Source: Anaerovorax odorimutans
GTDB taxonomy: Bacteria; Bacillota; Clostridia; Peptostreptococcales; JAAYPU01
Length of the DNA stretch: 38,926 nt
Direction: 5' to 3'
Assembly: GCA_016841185.1 (NCBI GenBank)
Contig: JAENZQ010000015.1
Location: 39,397 to 78,322, forward strand
Within the stretch, counting starts at the first letter, position 1; each line of letters opens with the position of its first letter. A model generated the notes under the pieces. That model was not told the DNA's origin. It did no database searches and saw nothing but the letters and a program-made list of their open reading frames with translations. This document shows positions 7,245 to 15,234 of this stretch, in pieces. The position numbers and the translations under genes were made by a program.

Positions 7245-8510
7245 TTATGCAGAGCGCAAGATTATTGTAAAGGTACTGCCTTTTTGATATTCACTTTCAA
7301 CTTTAATTTGGCCATTGTGCTCTTCGACGATCCATTTAGCAATGCTTAGGCCTAAACCAAGACTTCCTTGTGCTCTGGAACGTGTTTTGTCGGCACGGTA
7401 AAAGCGTTCAAATATATGGATCTTATCTTCGTCGGATATCCCGATTCCCGAGTCTTTTATGGTCAATAAAACATCTGCCTTTTCTTTGGAAAGCGTTACA
7501 TGAACGGATCCGGACTCCGTATACTTAAGGGCGTTATCCAGCAGGATCATGATTAATTGCTTGATTTTTTGTTCATCGCCCATGATAAATATTTCTTCTT
7601 CACATATTTTTGTGCTAAGTTGGATTTTTTTCTCTTCATAAAGAGGCCTGATACTGTTAATTGTTTGTTTGAGCAATATGCCTAAATCAATGGTATTTTT
7701 AAAGATCTTTATTTGCCCGGAATCGATTTGTGACAGTTCTAATAATGAGCTTACAATATAACTCATATTATTTGTCTCTTCATAAGCATTTTTAATCCAT
7801 GTATAATGGTCGGCAATAGTGCCATTCTGTTCCTGTAAGGGGATTTCCAGATTGGCTTTCATAACGGTAAGTGGTGTTCTCAGTTCGTGAGAAGCATCGG
7901 CTATGAACCTTTTTTGCTGTTCCCAGGAAGTTTTGATAGGCTCGAGAGATTTACTGGCAAGGAGCCAACTGATACCTGCAAGGAAGGCGATACTTGTAAG
8001 GCCAAGCAGGAGCAAAGTTTTTAAAAGATTATTCAGAATATTTTTTTCCATTCTGATATTCTGACAGATTTGGATAACACCCCATTCACCGTTCTGAGCA
8101 TGAAAATAGGCTGTATATACCCTGTAAGGTTCGCCTTTTATAGTGATTTTTGAAAAAAGGTTGTCTTTTTTAGACTCAAACAATTTATTGATTTCTTTGG
8201 AGCTATCAAGCATAAAATGGCTGTCTTGTGTATTTGAAGAAGTAATATTCAAGGAAGCGTCCCGAAGCAGTATAATAAATAATTCAGGGTGTATATTCAG
8301 ATCATCAGCTTCATCGGGATGGAATGTTCTCTTTTCCGGAATGCGATGTAAAGTTTTAATTTGCCTGGAGAGGCCATGAATGGCTATTTCGGACGATCTT
8401 CTAAGCATATGTCCTGTTTGAAAATAGATGAAACTCGAAAAGATAATAAAAAATACCATCAAGATGATCAGGTTGAATGCAGTGAGCTTCAAATGAAGTT
8501 TTTTAAACAT
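7245..8510 (-). CDS. Sensor histidine kinase of the MacAB-like export operon
   Basis: The 421-residue membrane kinase has two membrane segments (about 10-30 and 163-186) around an extracytoplasmic sensor region of about 130 residues. Then come the dimerisation box with phospho-acceptor H208 (DASHELRTPLTV) and an HATPase domain with DNALKYTESGSV, KDSGIGISDED, ERFYR and GSLGLGLSIAKWI. No HAMP domain is obvious. It is the last gene of the operon, overlapping the response regulator by 8 bp with GGAGGAAG before its ATG, so it should phosphorylate that regulator. The gene order suggests it senses a substrate of the exporter or cell-envelope stress; the signal is unknown. Confidence 0.9.
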   Translation of the reverse strand: MFKKLHLKLTAFNLIILMVFFIIFSSFIYFQTGHMLRRSSEIAIHGLSRQIKTLHRIPEKRTFHPDEADDLNIHPELFIILLRDASLNITSSNTQDSHFMLDSSKEINKLFESKKDNLFSKITIKGEPYRVYTAYFHAQNGEWGVIQICQNIRMEKNILNNLLKTLLLLGLTSIAFLAGISWLLASKSLEPIKTSWEQQKRFIADASHELRTPLTVMKANLEIPLQEQNGTIADHYTWIKNAYEETNNMSYIVSSLLELSQIDSGQIKIFKNTIDLGILLKQTINSIRPLYEEKKIQLSTKICEEEIFIMGDEQKIKQLIMILLDNALKYTESGSVHVTLSKEKADVLLTIKDSGIGISDEDKIHIFERFYRADKTRSRAQGSLGLGLSIAKWIVEEHNGQIKVESEYQKGSTFTIILRSA

Positions 8511-9183
8511 TCGTGTCTTCCTCCAGTAAATATCCTACTCCCCGGATGGTTCTGATGGCAGTTCCGGAGTTTTTTCCCATTTTTTTTCTTAAAAAATAAA
8601 TACATATCTCAATATTATTTTCTGTAACTTCCGATTCGTACCCCCATACTTTATCCAGTATCTGTTCTCTGGTAAAGATTTGATTAGGCCTTCTCATAAA
8701 CATTTCCATAATATCAGATTCTTTTCTTGTAAGGGAAATCTGCTGTTCATTAATTATTAGTTTTTTTGTGTCTCCCAAAAAAACCATATTCCCAACAGTT
8801 AGTTTTTGGCCGTGAAATTCAGAAGGAATCCTTCTGGATAGTGCCCGTATCCTTGCAAATAACTCTTGAGTTGCGAAGGGCTTTGGAAGATAATCATCTG
8901 CACCAAGATCCAGTCCCTGTACTTTATCTTCTATGCTGTCTCTTGCCGTTAACAAAAGAATAGGAGTGGACATTTTTTTTCTCCGTAAATGCTTTAAGAT
9001 TTCGAGTCCGTTCATTTTAGGAAGCATGATATCCAAAATGATCACATCATAGGGAATGGTTTCAGCCATATATAGTCCTTCAGCTCCGTCAAATGTTACA
9101 TCCATATTAATTTTTTCTCTTTTGGCAATATGTTGCAATGCTTGGGAAAGTTTTACTTCATCTTCTACTAAAAGAACTCTCAT
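8503..9183 (-). CDS. OmpR-family response regulator
   Basis: The 226 residues comprise a receiver domain with acidic pair E7-D8, phospho-acceptor D51 (ILDIMLP) and the switch Lys in LPKPFA, then a winged-helix output domain (LTRKESDIMEMFMRRPNQIFTREQ ... IRTIRGVGYLL). It sits between the permease and kinase genes. A direct repeat with 11-bp period overlapping the likely operon promoter (13071-13086) is the expected type of OmpR-family binding site, so it probably controls its own operon. The near-identical spacing before the exporter gene at 19801 raises the chance of cross-control. Confidence 0.9.
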   Translation of the reverse strand: MRVLLVEDEVKLSQALQHIAKREKINMDVTFDGAEGLYMAETIPYDVIILDIMLPKMNGLEILKHLRRKKMSTPILLLTARDSIEDKVQGLDLGADDYLPKPFATQELFARIRALSRRIPSEFHGQKLTVGNMVFLGDTKKLIINEQQISLTRKESDIMEMFMRRPNQIFTREQILDKVWGYESEVTENNIEICIYFLRKKMGKNSGTAIRTIRGVGYLLEEDTNV

Positions 9184-9194
9184 GATCCGCCTCG

Positions 9195-10373
9195 CTATTC
9201 ATACCTGAGCGCATCTACAGGTTTTAATTTCGCAGCCTGATTTGCGGGGTATATTCCGAAAAAAATTCCTACCAGCAGTGAAAACCCGAAGGCAATCAAG
9301 ATAATATAAATGGGTGTTGCTGTAGGCATGCCCGTAAAAAGACCGGCAATATAGGAACCCCCGATTCCTATTATTACACCTATTATACCACCTGAACCGC
9401 TTACAACGGCAGATTCGATCAAAAATTGTTTTAAAATAGAACTTCGTTTTGCACCTATTGCTTTTCGGATGCCTATTTCTCGGGTTCTTTCGGTAACAGA
9501 CACCAACATAATGTTCATGATGCCTATCCCGCCGACGATCAAGGAAATAGCAGCAATCCCTCCTAACATCATAGCCATAGTACCGGTTACTTCGTTAATG
9601 GTTTCGAGCAGGCTGCTTTGATTAAAAATCATAAAGGCATCCTCTTCATTTTTAAAAACCTTCAAAAAATATTGCTCGAGCTGGTATTCTGCTACCCCTA
9701 CTGAGTCTGCATCAGCAGCTTGTATGTAGATTGTGGTAATATTTGATTGTTGCAGGAATCTTTGAGCTGTCTTAATGGGAACCATGATGATATCATCATT
9801 GCTGCCGCCCATGGTGGAACCGCTCTCTTCAAGAATGCCCACAACTTTAAATTTAGTGCCATTAAGAAGGATTTCTTCACCTAAGGGTGAGGCATCACTA
9901 AACAACTCTTCGACAACATCTGCTCCTAACAGGGCGATGTTATTTCTTCCTTCATTATCTAAGGGAACGATGAATCTTCCGCTGCTGACGGAATAGTTTC
10001 TGGTGTATATATAAGATGTATCAATTCCTTGAAGTGAAGTATCATAGGATGTGGTGCCGTATTTAGAAGTAACATTTCCGCTTAAAACAGGAGATGCGTA
10101 TTGAACAGATTCGTAATTCTCCAAATTTTTTATATCTTCATAGGACAGAGCGTTTGTACTGTTTACATAGCCGCTTCTTATGTTGACAGTCAATAAATTC
10201 GAACCCATGCTTTCAATACTGCTGGTGACATTGCTGGTTGCACCTTCTACAAGAGATACCATAATGATAACGGCGGATACACCGATAATGATGCCAAGCA
10301 TTGTAAGAAAGGTTCTCAGCTTGTTTCCCAAGATATCTTTAAAAGACATTTTAAGTGTCATATAAAAATTCAT
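9195..10373 (-). CDS. MacB-like ABC transporter permease
   Basis: The 392-residue permease has the MacB layout: one N-terminal membrane helix (about 18-40, KLRTFLTMLGIIIGVSAVIIM), a large extracytoplasmic domain (about 45-265), then three C-terminal helices of the FtsX type. The conserved SVTERTREIGIRKAIGAKRS loop and the end GIYPANQAAKLKPVDALRYE are typical. It couples to the ATPase encoded just upstream (stop and start overlap as TAATG) and to the adaptor protein. MacB systems export peptides, antibiotics or surface factors by mechanotransmission; the substrate is unknown here. GGAGGGA precedes the ATG. Confidence 0.92.
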   Translation of the reverse strand: MNFYMTLKMSFKDILGNKLRTFLTMLGIIIGVSAVIIMVSLVEGATSNVTSSIESMGSNLLTVNIRSGYVNSTNALSYEDIKNLENYESVQYASPVLSGNVTSKYGTTSYDTSLQGIDTSYIYTRNYSVSSGRFIVPLDNEGRNNIALLGADVVEELFSDASPLGEEILLNGTKFKVVGILEESGSTMGGSNDDIIMVPIKTAQRFLQQSNITTIYIQAADADSVGVAEYQLEQYFLKVFKNEEDAFMIFNQSSLLETINEVTGTMAMMLGGIAAISLIVGGIGIMNIMLVSVTERTREIGIRKAIGAKRSSILKQFLIESAVVSGSGGIIGVIIGIGGSYIAGLFTGMPTATPIYIILIAFGFSLLVGIFFGIYPANQAAKLKPVDALRYE

Positions 10374-11044
10374 TATACTCCCTCCTCTGAAATGATACCA
10401 TCTCTTATGGAGACGATACGGTTTGCCTGAGAAGCCATTTCATTATCATGAGTAATGAGAATGATGGTTTTTCCCTTCTCATGCATTTCTGACATGATTT
10501 TTATGACTTCGTTGCCCGACTTTGTGTCAAGATTTCCGGTAGGCTCATCAGCAAGTAAAATAGGGGGATTGCCGGCAAGAGATCTTGCAATGGCAACTCG
10601 TTGCTGCTGCCCGCCCGATAGTTCTGTGGGTTTGTGATGAAAACGGTCGCTTAATCCTACGTCTGTTAACAGTTGTTCGGTTCGGGCTTTTCTTTCAGCT
10701 GCAGGAATGCCCCTGTAAATCAGAGGTAGTTCCACATTTTCCAAAGCAGATAGTTTAGGCAGGAGATTAAATTTCTGAAAAATGAATCCTATTTTCTCAT
10801 TCCGTATTTCCGAAAGCTGGTCTTCTGAATAATCACTGATTTCTTTGCCATCCAGATAGTAGGAACCTGTTGTTGGAATATCCAAGCAGCCCAATATGTT
10901 CATTAAGGTCGATTTTCCGGATCCACTGGGACCAATAATCGAGACATACTCTCCTTGACGGACTTTTAGAGATACTTTATTCAATACTGTCAGGTCAATA
11001 CTTCCCATTCTATAAGTTTTCGTTACATTTTCAATTTTGATCAT
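10373..11044 (-). CDS. ABC transporter ATP-binding protein (MacB/LolD type)
   Basis: The 223-residue nucleotide-binding subunit has Walker [10 protein letters not shown] (38-46), the Q-loop, signature LSGGQQQR, Walker [13 protein letters not shown] and the switch ITHD. These features and the length match the LolD/MacB N-terminal domain group. I start it at the ATG at 11044 because AGAGGTGA lies just upstream; a GTG at 11053 falls inside that SD. It energises the permease whose start overlaps its stop. In MacB of Gram-negatives the ATPase and permease are fused; here they are separate, as is usual in Gram-positives. Confidence 0.93.
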   Translation of the reverse strand: MIKIENVTKTYRMGSIDLTVLNKVSLKVRQGEYVSIIGPSGSGKSTLMNILGCLDIPTTGSYYLDGKEISDYSEDQLSEIRNEKIGFIFQKFNLLPKLSALENVELPLIYRGIPAAERKARTEQLLTDVGLSDRFHHKPTELSGGQQQRVAIARSLAGNPPILLADEPTGNLDTKSGNEVIKIMSEMHEKGKTIILITHDNEMASQANRIVSIRDGIISEEGV

Positions 11045-11082
11045 ACTTATCACCTCTAAAAAGCTATTTGTATTGCCGGCTT

Positions 11083-12690
11083 CTATCTGGGTCCGCCGGA
11101 GTTTCGATTTCCGCCTCCCGGAGGACCTCCGGGCATCATCATCATTCCGCCTCTTTGGTTATCCTCGCTGGTTCCCAATTTAGCAGCGTATTTTACAATA
11201 TCGCCTTCGGATAAGCCATCAAGGATTTCGACATAAGTATCAGAAATTAAGCCTACTTTAAGCTGAACAGGTTCTTCGCTGTTTTGTTTCATAGCGATAT
11301 ATTCACCTCTCATTTGGCTGACTGCTTCCACAGGAAGGAGTAAGGAGTTCTTACTTGAATCGATTATAATGTCAGCGTTTACATTCATTCCTGGCTTCAG
11401 TCCTTCTGAAGTAAGAAGTGATAATGTAACGTCAAATGTACTGACACCGCTTGATGCAGTGCCTTCAAGACCTACTTTTATAACTTCTGCTTTAAATTCT
11501 GTGTCGGGATATGCCTGCGTTGTTACAACAGCAGTCTGCCCCTCGTATATATTCTGTATATCATATTCGTCTACAGGTACTACCACTTGAAGAATGTCAA
11601 TATCAGAAATGACGAAAGCAGTGTCATTACTTTCTATGCTGTCTCCTTCCTGGAAGTTTACACTCAATACAGTCCCGGAAATAGGAGATTGCAGTATTGA
11701 TTTTTCTAATTCCTGTGTGTATTGAAGTTGTTTTTGTGTTACAGCAATTTCCTGATTTTGTATTTGAGTTTCTAATGACTCGCTGGAAAACTCAGCAATT
11801 AAATCACCTTTTTTTACATAGTCGCCATCAGAAATATGCAGTTTATCCAATTGAGCGGATGTGTCGAAACGGATGGTACTTCCTGCTTTGCTGGATAATG
11901 AGGCTGTATCGATAGCTGTAAAATTTCCTTTACCGTTTTTTATCGTTATGGTGCCTGTGTCAGATTCTGTGAGTGCACCAGGGTTTTCTATTTCTACAGT
12001 GACTTCATAATATAACGCGCCTTCTGAATAAGGCTTTGCTGTAGTACCTACATCTGTAACAATACCCGGTATACTTTGGTAATAACCAGTCAGGAGTACC
12101 TGTGCCGCATCGCCAACAGAAATACTATTTATGACGGCAGGGTTAACAGGCGCCTTTATTTCCATTTTGTTTCCATTTGTGATTTCGGCAAAAGTCGAGT
12201 TGCTATTAAGGGTATCTCCAATTGAATCAAATGAGAGTTTTACATTGCCTGAAACAGGTGCATATACCTTTAAACTGGATTGAGTGTCTTTCAGATCTTG
12301 CAATTCATTAAGAGCAACTTTGTAATTAAGACGCTGGATCTCCAGATCCGTATCTTGTGTATCGCTTGAGAGCTCCATAAGGATATCATCTTTTTCAACT
12401 CTGTCACCTTCTGAGACTACTACTGTCTCAACTGTGGCATCACTTGCAACTTTGATTTCAGCCCGTTTGCTGGCTTCCAGTGTACCGCTGCTGTTTATAC
12501 TGACATTAATATCGCCTCTTATGACTTCTGTTTTCAGGTATGTAATAGAATCTTCAGTAGCGCTGCTTCTGGTTATTTTAAGTCCAATGCTTCCTATAAT
12601 AATCAGGGTACATACGGACAGCACAATGATTATTCTTTTCTTTCCTGCTTTTTCAATTTTTTTACGTATGTAGTGAAAATTTACTTTCAA
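11083..12690 (-). CDS. Adaptor (HlyD/MacA-like) protein with two barrel-sandwich units
   Basis: This is the membrane-anchored adaptor of the export complex, with one N-terminal helix (about 20-37). At 535 residues it is longer than typical MacA-like proteins because the biotinyl-lipoyl/hairpin unit appears twice: about 50-165 (ASKRAEIKVASDATVETV ... YAPVSGNVKLSF) and about 255-360 (FDTSAQLDKLHISDGDYV ... LQSPISGTVLSV). A beta-barrel/membrane-proximal part follows. The last 22 residues are a tail of Gly, Pro and four consecutive Met. The start is TTG at 12690 with AAAGGAG upstream. It is first in the operon, so its leader (about 350 nt from the likely promoter) belongs to the whole unit. Confidence 0.85.
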   Translation of the reverse strand: MKVNFHYIRKKIEKAGKKRIIIVLSVCTLIIIGSIGLKITRSSATEDSITYLKTEVIRGDINVSINSSGTLEASKRAEIKVASDATVETVVVSEGDRVEKDDILMELSSDTQDTDLEIQRLNYKVALNELQDLKDTQSSLKVYAPVSGNVKLSFDSIGDTLNSNSTFAEITNGNKMEIKAPVNPAVINSISVGDAAQVLLTGYYQSIPGIVTDVGTTAKPYSEGALYYEVTVEIENPGALTESDTGTITIKNGKGNFTAIDTASLSSKAGSTIRFDTSAQLDKLHISDGDYVKKGDLIAEFSSESLETQIQNQEIAVTQKQLQYTQELEKSILQSPISGTVLSVNFQEGDSIESNDTAFVISDIDILQVVVPVDEYDIQNIYEGQTAVVTTQAYPDTEFKAEVIKVGLEGTASSGVSTFDVTLSLLTSEGLKPGMNVNADIIIDSSKNSLLLPVEAVSQMRGEYIAMKQNSEEPVQLKVGLISDTYVEILDGLSEGDIVKYAAKLGTSEDNQRGGMMMMPGGPPGGGNRNSGGPR

Positions 12691-12734
12691 TTATTTCAAC
12701 TCCTTTAACTATCTTTATTATAAATTGTTTATAG

Positions 12735-12800
12735 ATTATGTTATGGATTATGGATTATAGATTATAGACTATGGAATATGGAGTATGGATTATAGGTTAA
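12735..12800. repeat. Degenerate TATGGAT/TATAGAT short repeats
   Basis: About ten loose 7-mer units of the type TATGGAT, TATAGAT and TATGGAA follow each other in the long leader of the export operon. Similar text (ATTATAGATTATAG) occurs near 27845, 28057-28095 and 32367-32380, always outside genes. It looks like decayed tandem repeat DNA. Confidence 0.6.
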
Positions 12801-12810
12801 GGCCTGTGAT

Positions 12811-12897
12811 CCGGTGTCCGGAGTCAGGAGTCTATAGAAAAAGTGTGAGTGTAAGTTGAGGGATGGGTCGCTGTGCCCATCCGCACTTTTCTATAAT
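12811..12897 (+). repeat. TGTAGG-hairpin repeat, copy 2 (long form)
   Basis: CCGGTGTCCG is followed by GAAAAAGTGTGAGTGTAAG and the inverted repeat GGATGGG-N8-CCCATCC (12861-12867 and 12876-12882), then GCACTTTT. An outer pair, TATAGAAAAAGTG with CACTTTTCTATA, encloses all of this. The minus strand of 28134-28207 carries the same text with few changes, lacking about 15 bp after the CCGGTGTCCG block. It lies inside the untranslated leader of the minus-strand export operon. Confidence 0.75.
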
Positions 12898-13054
12898 AGT
12901 TTGTATTTTGTTCTCTATCTCTAATAGTTGAAGTTTTGGAAAAAACCATCCATATCTGTTATATATTATCTTTTATCTTGTTCAACTCCGCTTCCTTCCC
13001 CAATTTCATAGATAGTTCCTTGTAGACCTTGAGATATTACTTCTGCCTGTGTTT

Positions 13055-13086
13055 ATTATAAGAATGGAATCTTAAAGTTTTCTTAA
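13055..13086 (-). promoter_or_regulatory. Probable promoter and response-regulator site of the MacAB-like operon
   Basis: On the minus strand, TTAA-N7-TTAA (11-bp period, plus-strand 13071-13086, full halves CTTAAGA and CTTTAAGA) is followed after 11 nt by TATAAT (13055-13060). The repeat covers the place of a -35 box, and no TTGACA is present, which fits an activator-dependent promoter bound by an OmpR-family dimer. The first start codon is about 360 nt downstream. Confidence 0.65.
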
Positions 13087-13105
13087 GAAAAAAGTAAAAA
13101 AATAA

Positions 13106-13126
13106 CCGTCATATGATATATGACGG
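13106..13126. repeat. Inverted repeat CCGTCATAT-N3-ATATGACGG
   Basis: Two perfect 9-bp arms enclose GAT, 20 bp upstream of the direct repeat of the minus-strand promoter. On the minus strand a T-rich tract follows, as in a terminator, but no gene is placed to use it. It may be an operator for either of the divergent operons. Confidence 0.55.
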
Positions 13127-13314
13127 AAAACGGCTAAAGGGGCGAAATATTTCTATTGAATTTAATTATAAAAAGAAAATGTTTTATACGTTGGTTGAAA
13201 AAGGTTGGATTTTGTCAAAAATTATTAAATACAGATTTCGTATAAAAATATAGTTTATTTTTTTACTGAATGGTTACAATTTTTAAGAGAAAATAGAAGA
13301 AAAGAGAAAAGGCT

Positions 13315-14208
13315 ATGTATGATAAAAAGGATATTGCAATTACGGTAAATGAAGATGAAAAGGCTGCCGTATCCCAAGGACTGGAGTTAATAAAAGCAGA
13401 TGAATTGATTCAGAATAGCTCAACAGTTATTATAGCGCCTAATTGGGTGAACTATAAAAAACCAAATCCGTCATCAGGGGTTACGGTGGGAACGGATACA
13501 TTCAGTTTTATATTGCAGTGGATAAAAAAGAAAGAACCTGTAAGAAAGATTGTTGGTTCAGGCTCGGGAAACGGAGATACATCCGGTGTTATGAAGGCTT
13601 TAGGATATGATCGGATTATAGAAAAAGAAGAATTTGAATTTGTGGATTTTAATACCGGACCTTATATTGACTTGAAATTGAACCATTTTAAACCTAATAA
13701 AATAAAAGTGAATCAGGTGATGAAAGAAGTGACTGTCTTTATTTCTTTTACACAGTTAAAGTTTCATGAAGAAGCTACAATGTCTGCGGCCATCAAGAAT
13801 ATGGCTCTGACCTGGCCTTCTGCTGAAGAACAGGGTGCACCGAAAAAGAATCTGGGAATTCATGAAGATCTGCATGGGTTTATTTGTGCCATGGCAGAAA
13901 AAGTGCCCATTCATTTGTCTATTGTCAGTGCCAACCCGGCTATGGTAGGATCAGGACCTACCAAAGGAATCCCAAAGCATACAGGTATCGTTGTATGCGG
14001 AAATAATCCGGTGGGAGTAGATGCCGTATGCGGCAGATTATTAGGGTTTAAACCACAGGGTATTCATTATCTGTATCTTCTTTCACAAAGGGGAATAGGA
14101 GAAAGCAATATACAACAACTAAATATAAAAGGATTGAGTATTCAGGAAGCTGAAAGGCTTTTTAGCCAAAAGGTTTATGGGGATTCTGTCATTGTTGATT
14201 CTGAGTAG
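13315..14208 (+). CDS. DUF362 family protein
   Basis: The 297-residue protein matches DUF362, seen in TVIIAPNWVNYKKPNPSSG, a GSGSGNGDT segment, the N-terminal half's KALGYD, ISFTQLKFHEEATMSAAIKNM and the C-terminal VCGNNPVGVDAVCGRLLGF. Many family members carry a ferredoxin domain; this one has no CxxCxxC cluster, so it is the short form. It leads a tight operon with two DUF2229-type proteins and an activator ATPase, so a role in redox or cofactor work with them is likely but unproven. SD is weak (GAGAAAAGG, 2 nt before the ATG). A regulatory region rich in AT precedes it. Confidence 0.8.
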   Translation: MYDKKDIAITVNEDEKAAVSQGLELIKADELIQNSSTVIIAPNWVNYKKPNPSSGVTVGTDTFSFILQWIKKKEPVRKIVGSGSGNGDTSGVMKALGYDRIIEKEEFEFVDFNTGPYIDLKLNHFKPNKIKVNQVMKEVTVFISFTQLKFHEEATMSAAIKNMALTWPSAEEQGAPKKNLGIHEDLHGFICAMAEKVPIHLSIVSANPAMVGSGPTKGIPKHTGIVVCGNNPVGVDAVCGRLLGFKPQGIHYLYLLSQRGIGESNIQQLNIKGLSIQEAERLFSQKVYGDSVIVDSE

Positions 14209-14280
14209 CCGGTATTTGTATGTTATAAAACGAGTTTTAAGGCAATAATAATTAAGAATATACAGATTGGAGATGATAAT

Positions 14281-15234
14281 ATAATAGTCGGCGTACCGAG
14301 AGGTCTTATGTATTACAGATATCATCCTTTCCTAAAAGCTTTTTTAAAAGAATTAGATGCTAAGATCATATTTTCTGAGAAAACAAATAAAAGAATACTT
14401 GATCTGGGAGTTAAATATTGTGTAGATGAAGCCTGCCTGCCAATTAAAATATTCCATGGACATGTTGCATCCATAAAAAATCAATGTGATTTAATAATTG
14501 TTCCCAGAATAATAAAAGAAAAAGGAGGTGAATTCATCTGCCCTAAATTCTGTGGCCTTCCGGAAATGATTATCAACAGTATTCCCCATTTGCCCGCTAT
14601 CACAAGGAAACCTATATCCATGGATCAAAAAAAGTCGCTTGATAGATGGGTCATAGGGCTTGGAAAATCTATTACAAATAATAAAGAAAAAATTATGAAG
14701 GCATATTCAAAGGCAATCAGAGTTCAAGAATCATATAACATTTCTATAAATGATAAGAATTACAGCTTTAAAATAGCTTTAGCCGGACACCCGTATTGCG
14801 TACATGATTCTTTTTTTAACATGAATATAATAAAAAAACTTAATAATATGGGAGTTGGTGTAGTAACAGAGGAAGCCGTCAAAAAGGATAGTTTTGAGAA
14901 TGAAATAAATAATTTGTACAAAAAACCTTTTTGGGAATTTACCAGGAATTCGTATGGTTTTTGCATGAATATACTTAAAACCCATAATGCAAATGGCATT
15001 ATTTATATATCATCTTTCGGATGTGGAATAGATTCAGTATCTATTGAGCTTATTAAAAATCAGGTCGGAGATTTTCCGTTTCTGATTTTAAAAATTGATG
15101 AACATACAGGAGAAGCAGGTGTCGATACAAGAATTGAAGCTTTTATCAATATGCTGGAAGAGAGGAGAGATTTGCTTGGTAATCACATTTCCCCATTTCG
15201 GGAGCACCTATATACCCATCAAGATTTTATTTGA
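14281..15234 (+). CDS. Small DUF2229 (dehydratase activase-related) protein with no canonical start
   Basis: About 317 residues of the acyl-CoA dehydratase activase-related family (DUF2229). Marks are the N-terminal VGVPRGLMYYRYHPF, VKYCVDEACLPIKIFHGHV, FICPKFCGLPEM, IALAGHPYCVHDSFFN, YISSFGCGIDS and the end DEHTGEAGVDTRIEAF. The first ATG in frame (14308) would cut off VGVPRGL, which is conserved in the family. Upstream in frame there is no ATG, GTG or TTG back to the stop of the DUF362 gene; an ATA at 14281 stands 8 nt after GGAG and is the best-placed start. Several conserved Cys could bind an Fe-S cluster. It overlaps the next gene by 59 bp. See the finding on its start. Confidence 0.7.
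   Translation: MIVGVPRGLMYYRYHPFLKAFLKELDAKIIFSEKTNKRILDLGVKYCVDEACLPIKIFHGHVASIKNQCDLIIVPRIIKEKGGEFICPKFCGLPEMIINSIPHLPAITRKPISMDQKKSLDRWVIGLGKSITNNKEKIMKAYSKAIRVQESYNISINDKNYSFKIALAGHPYCVHDSFFNMNIIKKLNNMGVGVVTEEAVKKDSFENEINNLYKKPFWEFTRNSYGFCMNILKTHNANGIIYISSFGCGIDSVSIELIKNQVGDFPFLILKIDEHTGEAGVDTRIEAFINMLEERRDLLGNHISPFREHLYTHQDFI

Noticed and set aside
13106-13126. Terminator on the minus strand
   Set aside because: It has a hairpin and a T-rich tract on that strand, but no minus-strand gene ends there, so it is listed as an inverted repeat only.
15095-15175. Upstream part of the long ORF at 15095 as true N-terminus of the large DUF2229 protein
   Set aside because: It is the out-of-frame reading of the conserved end of the preceding gene, and a good SD with TTG stands at the domain boundary at 15176.
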